Below, piece after piece: positions 35,129-41,749 of a stretch of 41,749 bases of DNA (positions are counted from its first letter, which is position 1; every line of letters starts with the position of its first letter). The stretch is from assembly GCF_005889715.1 (NCBI RefSeq), contig NZ_VCKW01000047.1:1-41749 (forward strand), read 5' to 3'. The position numbers and the translations under genes were made by a program. The notes under the pieces were generated by a model. It saw nothing but the letters and a program-made list of their open reading frames with translations, was not told where the DNA came from and did no database searches. The stretch comes from Actinomadura soli (lineage in GTDB: Bacteria; Actinomycetota; Actinomycetes; Streptosporangiales; Streptosporangiaceae).

Positions 35129-38100
35129 CTAGAGCGTGATGCTCCAGCCCCTAAGGGTCCCGGTGTCCTGGGGCCCGTAGTCGTAGATGTACACCTGCCA
35201 GTTGCCGGCCGCCTCCGAGCTGACGCCCGGGACCTGGAAGGTCCGCGCGCCGTTCCACGGCGTGCACTGGTACTGACCGGTGCCCTGCCGCTTCACCACG
35301 TAGTCCTGGCCGGTGGGCGATCGCAGCCAGACCCCGAGGTCCTCCGCACAGGTGTGCGTGGCGTCGATCGACAGGTTCACCGTTGTCGCCGCCTGCCCTT
35401 CGATCGCGACCTGGATCGGGCTGACCGTCCAGGTGTAGTCGCGGATCGGGTAGTCGGTCTCGCTGGTGAACGTACGGTCGCCACCCGGCTGCTTGGTCAC
35501 CGTCAGGGTGTAGGTGGCCGTCCGGGTGACGGTGCCCCGTCCGGTGACCGTCACCGTGTAGCTGCCCTCGGGCGTGCTCGCGGTGGTGGCCAGCGTCAGG
35601 GTCGCGGTTCCGCCCGCCTTGACCTCACCAGGGTTGATGGTCGCGGTCGGCCCGCCGGGCGAGACCGTCGCCGACAGCGCCACCTGCTGCGCCGTCCCCT
35701 GGGTGAGGGCGGTGCGGACGGTGGCCTGCGTCGACTTGCCGGCCTCGACGGTTCCGTTGGACGGGTCCACCGACACCGAGAAGTCGTCAGTCCCATCGCC
35801 CTGCACCCGCAGTGTGAAGCTCGCGGTGCGCGTGGCGGACTCCCCGGTGCCGGTGACCGTCACGACGTAGTCGCCCGCCGGGGTGTCCGACGTGGTGGCG
35901 ACGGTCATCGTGGACGTTGCGCCGGCTTGGACGGTGGCGGGGCTGAAGGTCACCCTGGGCCCGCCTGGCGACACCGCAGCCGTCAGGTTGATCGACTGGG
36001 CGGCGCCCTCGGTCACCGCGGTGTTGATGGTGGCCGTGGCCGACTGTCCTGGTTGGACGCTTGCGGACGTGGGGTTCGCCGCCATGGAGAAGTCGTCCGA
36101 CGGGTTCGACGGACCCACGGACGTCTTCCACAGCGCCCACGCGATGGCGTCCGCGCTGCGGTCGAGCGCGGTCGTGTTGATGTTGCTCGGGTAGCTGTCG
36201 CAGGACGCGTGGTAGCAGCGGTCGAAGGCCACACCGGCCTGGCCGCCCCACTTCTGCGCCTGCGCGGACGACTTCGTCGCCGACGCACCCGTGGACAGGA
36301 ACGACGTCGCGATCCCGGCGTTGCGGAACGGGCCGTCGTCGCTGCAGCACTCGCCCATCTCGTCCGGGACGAGGTTGATGGAGTCGAAGTATCCCTTCAG
36401 GTTCGCGGAGAGCTGCGAGTTGAGGTTGTCGATGAAGTAGCCGGCGTTCGGGCTGCCGACCATGTCGAAGTTGAAGTAACCCTTGATCTTCGTCCGCTCG
36501 GTCTGGGCGAGGCGGCCGACGTAGAACTCCGAGCCGTTGAGGCCCTGCTCCTCGTCCGTCCACCAGCCGAACCGGACCTTGTTGAGCATGGTCGGCTTGG
36601 TCTGCGCCAGTGCGAGCGCGGTCTCCAGCAGCGCGGCGGAGCCGGTGCCGTTGTCGTTGATGCCGGGTCCGCCCCGGACACCGTCGAGGTGCGCGCCGAA
36701 CATGTAGACGCTGTTCGCGTCACCGCCCGGCCATTCGGCGATCAGGTTGGGACCGGAGCCCGCCGTGCACCCGGAGGTGCATGCCTGCCGGGTCACGGTG
36801 AACCCCGCGGCCTGCAGCTTCTGCTCCACGTAGGCGACGGAGGCGGTGTAGCCGCCGCTCGCCGCGTAACGGTTGCCGCCGTTCTGCGTGGCGAAGTTCT
36901 GGAACTGCTGCAGGTGCGCCTGGACGTTCGCGACGTTGATGTCCGGCGGGTCGGTCGTGCCGGGTCCGCCGTCGCTCTCGACGTTGAGCGAGTACGTCGC
37001 GGTGTGGGTCTTCGTCCCGCCCCGGCCGGTCACGGTGACCGTGAACGGCCCGGTCTGCGCCGAGTCGCTCGCCGTGAGGGTGAGCGTCGAGGTGTTGCCG
37101 GACTGGACCCGCGCCGGGCTGAAGCTCGCGGACAGGCCGCTGTTGGCCGGCGACACGGACGCGGTCAGGTCGACCGCCTCCGAGGCGCCTTCGGTGATGG
37201 TCGTGGCGACCGTCGCCTGCACCGTCGCGCCCTGCTTCACCGTGCCCGTGTTGGGCGACACCGACATCGAGAAGTCGTTGCCGCCGGTCGGCGTGCAGGT
37301 CGGCTCACCGGACTGCGCGGGCATCGAGACGGCGTCCCACGCGGCCTTGGCCTTGTTGTACCAGGTGCAGGACGAGTCGAGGTTCTTCGCCGCCTGCAGC
37401 GTCAGGACGCGGTACCGGGGGTAGTTGGTCCCGGACGTCTTCAGCATCATCGCGTTGTAGAAGATCTTCGCGGCGTTCATGATGCCGATGCCGGTCATGC
37501 TGCTGCCGTTGCAGGTCGGGCTGGTCGGCTTGCCGCCGCCCGGGTTGTTGCCCTCGGCGAGCAGGTAGAACCAGTGGTTGCCCGGACCGGCCGCCTTGTG
37601 CACCTCCATGCTCGGCACCGAGCTGGAGTAGCAGTTCGGGTCGTTGTTGACCCGGGACGGCTCGTACATGTTGCGGATCGGGCCGGAACCGGTGAGGTTG
37701 ATCTCCTCGCCGACCGTGTAGTCGGGGACGTCCTCGGGGTTGTTGAGGTACGCCTCGACGGCCGCGCCCCACACGTCGCCGACGAACTCCTGCGTGTTGC
37801 CGCCGGAGATGCCGCCGGGCGTGTAGCTGTCGAGCCCGTGGCCGAACTCGTGGGCCACGACGTCGGTCGCGGTGATCCACTGGTTCTGGTTGTTGTAGCC
37901 GAACTGGGCCTGGCCGCTCTGCCAGTAGGCGTTGACGGCGTTCAGGCCGACGAACGCCGGGGCCCACTGGCCGTTGGTGTTCAGGCCGGTGCGCCCGAAC
38001 GACTTCAGCAGGTCCCACTGGCCCTTGGCGGCGTACATGACGTCGACACAGCCGGCTTCCTTGCTGGTCTTGGACGTGCTGCCCCACACGTCGTCAGGAC

Positions 38101-38836
38101 CGGAGAAGACCGCCTTGCTGCTGTAGTCGGCGCAGCTGACACCGGGACGCTCCGGGTCCCGCATCGTGTACTGGCCGCCGGATTGGGTCGTTCCGAACTG
38201 GAGGTTCGGCCCGCTCCAGATGCCGGTGCCGGTGCCCGCGACGATGAGTTCCTGCTCGTCGAACCGCTTGCCCGTCAGGGCGTCGACGTAGACCTTCTTC
38301 TGGCTCGGGTGCGCGCCGTCACGTCCGGTGACGGTCGTCTCCCACGCGAGCCTCGGCTTCGCCAGGGCGTGGACCACCAGGCGCGGCGCGAGCTTCGTGC
38401 CGTCCGGCTTGGTGATCGCCTTGCGCGACGTCCGCGCGGCCTCCGCCTTGCCGACCTTCGGCTTGAGGCCGATGCCGATCGTGCTCTTCTGCGCCACCGA
38501 CAGGTTGCGCACGTGGCCCTTCTCGTCCGTGGCGACGACGAAGTCGCCGCCGACGACGGGAAGGTCGCGGTAGGTGCGCTCGTAGGCGACGTAGGTAAGC
38601 TTCCACGGGGTGCCGACGACCTGCGTCCGGACGTACTTGTCGCCCTTGCTCGGGTGCAGTTCGGCGACGCGTCCGTTGATCAGACGTTCCGCCGAGACGA
38701 CGGCCGCGGTCTTCGGATCGGGGGTCGATCCTTCCGCGCTGGGGGTGGTTCTCAGGGCCAGCGGCACGAGGCCGCCGATCCCGAGAGTGGCGGCCACAAG
38801 GGTCGCCAAGAGGTGTTTGCGTTTCACTTTCCGCAT
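35129..38836 (-). CDS. Secreted M4-M28 double metallopeptidase with P-domain
   Basis: A 1235-residue exported protein in one unbroken frame; ATG follows GTGGAGGC. Signal peptide 1-35. FTP/PepSY propeptide about 40-195. M4 thermolysin-like domain about 200-515: HEFGH (329-333), Glu350 in NTQEFVGD, His413 in MEVHKAAG. First Ig-like repeat 519-620. M28 aminopeptidase domain about 630-905 with all five zinc-ligand positions: His716/Asp718 region (AHLDGV), Asp728 (GINDNG), Glu762-Glu763, Asp791, His876. Ig-like repeats 914-1012 and 1016-1115. Proprotein-convertase-type P domain 1120-1235 (ATHTCAEDLGVWLRSPTG...GTLRGWSITL). An endopeptidase and an exopeptidase are thus tethered. The divergent LysR gene may control it. 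Confidence 0.93.
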   Translation of the reverse strand: MRKVKRKHLLATLVAATLGIGGLVPLALRTTPSAEGSTPDPKTAAVVSAERLINGRVAELHPSKGDKYVRTQVVGTPWKLTYVAYERTYRDLPVVGGDFVVATDEKGHVRNLSVAQKSTIGIGLKPKVGKAEAARTSRKAITKPDGTKLAPRLVVHALAKPRLAWETTVTGRDGAHPSQKKVYVDALTGKRFDEQELIVAGTGTGIWSGPNLQFGTTQSGGQYTMRDPERPGVSCADYSSKAVFSGPDDVWGSTSKTSKEAGCVDVMYAAKGQWDLLKSFGRTGLNTNGQWAPAFVGLNAVNAYWQSGQAQFGYNNQNQWITATDVVAHEFGHGLDSYTPGGISGGNTQEFVGDVWGAAVEAYLNNPEDVPDYTVGEEINLTGSGPIRNMYEPSRVNNDPNCYSSSVPSMEVHKAAGPGNHWFYLLAEGNNPGGGKPTSPTCNGSSMTGIGIMNAAKIFYNAMMLKTSGTNYPRYRVLTLQAAKNLDSSCTWYNKAKAAWDAVSMPAQSGEPTCTPTGGNDFSMSVSPNTGTVKQGATVQATVATTITEGASEAVDLTASVSPANSGLSASFSPARVQSGNTSTLTLTASDSAQTGPFTVTVTGRGGTKTHTATYSLNVESDGGPGTTDPPDINVANVQAHLQQFQNFATQNGGNRYAASGGYTASVAYVEQKLQAAGFTVTRQACTSGCTAGSGPNLIAEWPGGDANSVYMFGAHLDGVRGGPGINDNGTGSAALLETALALAQTKPTMLNKVRFGWWTDEEQGLNGSEFYVGRLAQTERTKIKGYFNFDMVGSPNAGYFIDNLNSQLSANLKGYFDSINLVPDEMGECCSDDGPFRNAGIATSFLSTGASATKSSAQAQKWGGQAGVAFDRCYHASCDSYPSNINTTALDRSADAIAWALWKTSVGPSNPSDDFSMAANPTSASVQPGQSATATINTAVTEGAAQSINLTAAVSPGGPRVTFSPATVQAGATSTMTVATTSDTPAGDYVVTVTGTGESATRTASFTLRVQGDGTDDFSVSVDPSNGTVEAGKSTQATVRTALTQGTAQQVALSATVSPGGPTATINPGEVKAGGTATLTLATTASTPEGSYTVTVTGRGTVTRTATYTLTVTKQPGGDRTFTSETDYPIRDYTWTVSPIQVAIEGQAATTVNLSIDATHTCAEDLGVWLRSPTGQDYVVKRQGTGQYQCTPWNGARTFQVPGVSSEAAGNWQVYIYDYGPQDTGTLRGWSITL

Positions 38837-39060
38837 GCCTCCACTGAGGGGGGAGACCGCACCGCGGGGGGACGGGCGGCCGCAGGCACGGCGATGCCGT
38901 CCACCGCCAGCGGGGGCACGCCTGCTACATGCTCGGGCGCTCAGATTGGGGCAGAAGGAACGATCGGGCAGGGGGCAGGAGATTCAGGAGGGCGGGGCGC
39001 CAGGAGCGGGTGGACGGTTTGTCGTGCCTTGCGAAAATGAGAGTGACATCTGCGGATCGC

Positions 39061-39100
39061 TTGCGGGCCCTGCCACTTGGGCATAGCTTCGCGGCTATGC
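39061..39100 (+). promoter_or_regulatory. Leaderless lysR promoter with operator over the start codon
   Basis: TTGCGG (39061-39066), 17 bases, TAGCTT (39084-39089): the predicted start is 39096, next to the ATG at 39097. The perfect inverted repeat GCATAGC-TTCGCG-GCTATGC (39081-39100) covers the -10, start point and ATG. LysR proteins usually repress themselves, so this is a good autoregulation site. The hairpin would also shape the 5' end of the mRNA. Confidence 0.65.
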
Positions 39101-40071
39101 AGGTGGAACTGCGGCATTTACGGGTGCTCTGCCAGCTCGCGGAGACGGGCAGCATCACGCGCGCCGCGGCGAGCCTCGGCGTCTCCCAGCCGACGCTCAG
39201 CAACCAGCTCCGCCGTATAGAGAAGGCGTTCGGCGGGCCGCTGTTCGCCCGCGACGCGCAGGGCATCACCCCCACCCCGCTGGGACGGCACGTCCTGGCC
39301 CGCGCCCGCGGCGTCCTGGCCGACGTGGACGACCTGCTCGCCACCGTCCCCGGCGGCGGGACCCGCACCGGCATCCGGCTCGGCACCCACCCCCACGTCC
39401 TGCTGGGCGAGTGGCTGCGCAGGCTCGAGACCGAGCTGCCGCATCACACCGTCAGCACCAGCCTCGACTACTCCGGCGCCGTCCTCACCCAGCTCCTCGC
39501 CAACGACCAGGTGGACGTGGCGTTCATGGGACGGGTCGCCGACCATCACGCGCCGCCGTGCCCGCCCGGCGTCACCGAGCGCGTCATCACGATCGAGCCG
39601 TGCGGCATCGCGCTGGCGTCCGCCCATCCGCTCGCGAGCCGCGGCCGGGTCAGCCTGACCGACCTCGCCGGGGAGACGTGGATCCCGCCGCAGGGCGGCG
39701 ACGACGGCGGCACCGCCATGCTCCGCGCCGCCTGCGAGGCCGCCGGGTTCACGCCCCGGTTCCGCTACGCGGGCTCCGACTTCAACAGCATGGTCGGGTT
39801 CGTCGCCGCCGGTTTCGCGATCACGCTCGCGTCGCCGACCTGGGTCCCCGGCGACGGGATCACCGTCCTCGCGCTCGCCGGCCGCGCCACCGACGCCTAC
39901 CGCGTCCTGCGCTGGCGCACCGCCACCATGCCGACCAACGAGATCGACATCCTCCACCGGACGTACCACGAGCTGTACAAGCCGGTCGTCGAGCGCAACA
40001 CCGGCCTGCTCCCCTGGCTGGCCGACAACCCGGACGCCCGCCCGAAGACCCTCGACATCCCCACCGCCTGA
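39097..40071 (+). CDS. LysR-family transcriptional regulator
   Basis: A 324-residue regulator. The N-terminal winged helix is textbook LysR: MQVELRHLRVLCQLAETGSI, TRAAASLGVSQPTLSNQLRR, FARDAQGITPTPLGRHVLAR. Residues 90-300 are the periplasmic-binding-like effector domain (GIRLGTHPHVLLGEWLRRLE, VDVAFMG, MVGFVAAGFAITL). The frame is open upstream, but this ATG is at the predicted transcription start. It is divergent from the M4-M28 protease gene across 260 bases, the usual position of a LysR target, and converges with the AraC gene 13 bases away. The effector is unknown. Confidence 0.92.
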   Translation: MQVELRHLRVLCQLAETGSITRAAASLGVSQPTLSNQLRRIEKAFGGPLFARDAQGITPTPLGRHVLARARGVLADVDDLLATVPGGGTRTGIRLGTHPHVLLGEWLRRLETELPHHTVSTSLDYSGAVLTQLLANDQVDVAFMGRVADHHAPPCPPGVTERVITIEPCGIALASAHPLASRGRVSLTDLAGETWIPPQGGDDGGTAMLRAACEAAGFTPRFRYAGSDFNSMVGFVAAGFAITLASPTWVPGDGITVLALAGRATDAYRVLRWRTATMPTNEIDILHRTYHELYKPVVERNTGLLPWLADNPDARPKTLDIPTA

Positions 40072-40084
40072 TCCCGGCGTTGCC

Positions 40085-41068
40085 CTACGCGCTGGACACC
40101 GGCTGCCGGGCCGCCCGGAACCGGAACACATGCCGGTACGACTGCGGGGAAACACCGGCGACCCGCCCGAAGTGGTAACGGAGATTCACCCCGTTCCCGA
40201 ACCCCGTGCTCCGGGCGATCTCCTCGATCGGCTTATCGGTCGTCTCCAGCAGTTCCTGGGCCAGCCTGATCCGCTGCTGCAGCAGCCACTGCAACGGCGT
40301 GATGCCGAGCGTGTCGCGGAACCGGCGGGCGAACGTCCGCTCGCTCAAATGCGCGACCCTGGCCAGCTCCGGGACGGTGATCGGCTGGTGCAGCCGTTCC
40401 CGCGCCCACCGCAGCACCGGGGCCAGGTCGTCGCTCTTCTCGGCGCTGACGACGGGCTTGGTGTACTGCGCCTGCCCGCCCTCCCGGTGCGGCGGCACGA
40501 CCATCCGCCGCGCGATCTCGTTGGCCACGGCGGCGCCATGGTCGACGCGCACCAGGTGCAGGCAGACGTCGATCGCCGCGCCCGACCCCGCCGTGGTGAT
40601 GATGTCGCCGTCGTCGATGTAGAGCGGAGCCGGATCGAGCCGCACGCGCGGAAATCGATGGGCGAAGTCGTTGGCGTTCATCCAGTGCGTCGTGGCGCGC
40701 CGCCCGTCCAGCAGACCCGCCGCCGCCAGCGCATAGGCACCCGTGCACAACGACACGATCCGCTTCCCGCGCCGCGCGGCCTCCCGCAACACCGCGATCA
40801 GGTCGGGCGGCGGCGCGAGCTGGGCATAGCGGGCCAGCCCGGCGACGATGACGGTGTCGACGTCCAGCAGGTCCTCGTATTCATAGGACGCGTGCAGGCT
40901 CACCCCCGCGCTGGACGGCAACGGACCGGGCTCGGCGGCGCAGAGCCGCAGCTCGTACCACGGGTCCACGATGTCGCTGCGATCCGTGCCGAAGACCTCG
41001 CACGGGATGGCCAGCTCGAACACCGGGCTCCGGGCCGTCACCGCCAGCCCAATGACATGTCCGCTCAT
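40085..41068 (-). CDS. GlxA/FtrA-type AraC-family regulator
   Basis: A 327-residue regulator. Residues 1-180 form a DJ-1/PfpI-like domain (GLAVTARSPVFELAIPCEVF, DTVIVAGLARYAQ, GKRIVSLCTGAYALAAAGLL with a Cys in the nucleophile-elbow position, ATTHWMNANDFA, IITTAGSGAAIDVCLHLV). Residues 215-315 are the AraC double helix-turn-helix (ITVPELARVAHLSERTFARR, PIEEIARSTGFGNGVNLRYH, GVSPQSYRHVF). The ATG was chosen for fit to the family; the long open frame upstream is non-coding. It is divergent from the APC permease, a possible target. Confidence 0.92.
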   Translation of the reverse strand: MSGHVIGLAVTARSPVFELAIPCEVFGTDRSDIVDPWYELRLCAAEPGPLPSSAGVSLHASYEYEDLLDVDTVIVAGLARYAQLAPPPDLIAVLREAARRGKRIVSLCTGAYALAAAGLLDGRRATTHWMNANDFAHRFPRVRLDPAPLYIDDGDIITTAGSGAAIDVCLHLVRVDHGAAVANEIARRMVVPPHREGGQAQYTKPVVSAEKSDDLAPVLRWARERLHQPITVPELARVAHLSERTFARRFRDTLGITPLQWLLQQRIRLAQELLETTDKPIEEIARSTGFGNGVNLRYHFGRVAGVSPQSYRHVFRFRAARQPVSSA

Positions 41069-41075
41069 GGCAGGA

Positions 41076-41081
41076 ATTCTA
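41076..41081 (-). promoter_or_regulatory. -10 element of the AraC-type gene
   Basis: On the minus strand TAGAAT ends seven bases before position 41069, so the transcript would begin one base before the ATG at 41068. No ribosome site is seen. This is another predicted leaderless start in the window. The 71-base interval also has to serve the divergent permease. Confidence 0.5.
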
Positions 41082-41139
41082 CGGATACCGTCTTTTCTGC
41101 CGCTAGTGGTCGGGTCCGCCACCGTCGACGCTGAATGCC

Positions 41140-41749
41140 GTGACGGAGACGAACCCCAGAGGGCACCTGACCTTCGGACAGGGCACCGCGATGTACGTGG
41201 GCGCCGTCCTCGGAACGGGTGTGATCGCCCTCCCCGCCCTGGCGGCCGAGGCCGCGGGCCCCGCCTCCCTGCTCGCCTGGCTGGCGCTGGTGATCGTGTC
41301 AGCCCCGCTGGCGGCCACGTTCGCCGCCCTGGGCGCCCGCCATCCCGACGCCGGAGGCGTGTCCACCTACGCGCGCCTGGCGTTCGGCGACCGCGCCGCC
41401 GCCGTGGTCGGCTGGTGCTTCTACTTCGCGATCCCACCGGGCGCCCCCGCCGCCGCCCTCTTCGGCGGCGCCTACGTCGCGTCCGCCGCCGGTGGCGGCA
41501 CGACGACCACGTTCATCACGGCCGCCGCGCTGATCGCGGTGGTGACGGCCGCGAACATGGCCGGACTCCGCCTGTCGGGGAAACTCCAGCTAGTCCTGGC
41601 CGCCCTACTGGTAACCCTCCTCCTCGTCTCCGTCGCCCTCTCCCTCCCTGACGCCGACTGGGACAACCTGACCCCCTTCGCCACCCACGGCTGGACGGCG
41701 ATCGGACCGGCCGCCGCCCTGCTGGTGTGGAGCTTCGCGGGCTGGGAGG
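41140..41749 (+). CDS. APC-family amino-acid permease, N-terminal part
   Basis: Runs off the right edge after 203 codons. The GTG start gives VTETNPRGHLTFGQGTAMYV, then GAVLGTGVIALPALAAEAAG (the glycine-rich first helix of amino-acid/polyamine/organocation carriers), PLAATFAALGARHPDAGGVS, TYARLAFGDRAAAVVGWCFY and LLVWSFAGWE. Six hydrophobic segments are visible. It imports or exchanges amino acids or amines; the substrate is unknown. Divergent from the AraC-type regulator with 71 bases between starts. No clear ribosome site precedes the GTG. Confidence 0.85.
   Translation, partial: MTETNPRGHLTFGQGTAMYVGAVLGTGVIALPALAAEAAGPASLLAWLALVIVSAPLAATFAALGARHPDAGGVSTYARLAFGDRAAAVVGWCFYFAIPPGAPAAALFGGAYVASAAGGGTTTTFITAAALIAVVTAANMAGLRLSGKLQLVLAALLVTLLLVSVALSLPDADWDNLTPFATHGWTAIGPAAALLVWSFAGWE

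Noticed and set aside
34988..39040. Plus-strand open frame of 1350 codons
   Set aside because: It is antisense to the M4-M28 protease, with Arg/Val/Gly/Asp-rich low-complexity sequence; the minus-strand protein has clear domains throughout.

Overview
The window is high-GC actinobacterial chromosome. The GC-rich codon use, many GTG starts, an actinobacterial-type Zur locus, an ECF41 sigma factor, an F420-type LLM oxidoreductase, a CGNR regulator, a DUF222/HNH protein and several leaderless promoters fit a filamentous actinomycete of the Streptosporangiales/Thermomonosporaceae (Actinomadura-like) type. That placement is an inference. I saw no rRNA, tRNA, CRISPR array or complete insertion sequence.

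Left part (1-13.8 kb): the cut-off start of an exported protein, then the zinc operon znuA-znuC-znuB-zur (minus strand) behind a very clear Zur box on a leaderless promoter. Next come a small membrane protein, an ABM-fold protein, a secreted DUF1906 glycosidase-like protein, glycyl-tRNA synthetase, a secreted histidine-rich repeat protein, a fused SecDF, a membrane protein with two septum-formation-like repeats, and a GH15 glucoamylase/trehalase-type enzyme.

Centre (13.8-23.5 kb): pyruvate phosphate dikinase lies divergent from GH15, with a DasR-site-like motif between them. It is followed by a YdcF-type protein, a dGTPase-like HD hydrolase, a ferredoxin-reductase-like flavoprotein, an MFS exporter, and a tightly overlapping set of GtrA, a tiny repeat-bearing membrane protein and an ECF41 sigma factor.

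Looser segment (23.5-28.2 kb): an LLM oxidoreductase under a MerR-type promoter with no MerR gene beside it, about 1 kb of gene-poor DNA with short repeats and hairpins, a leaderless DUF222/HNH gene, an S24/S26-like protein and a potassium channel. Its gene density and base composition look less settled than the flanks.

Right part (28.2-41.7 kb): a ClpC-like AAA+ unfoldase, an overlapping CGNR regulator/tyrosine phosphatase pair behind a palindromic operator, a GMC oxidoreductase, a secreted trypsin-like protease, a 1235-residue secreted protein joining an M4 and an M28 metallopeptidase, a divergent LysR regulator, a GlxA/FtrA-type AraC regulator and the start of an APC amino-acid permease.

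The most unusual items are the M4-M28 double-protease fusion, the CTGTAAG motif shared by the CGNR operator and the S24/S26-like gene upstream region, the GtrA/miniprotein/ECF41 overlap cluster, the orphan MerR-type promoter, and the zinc operon whose start codon coincides with the predicted transcription start.
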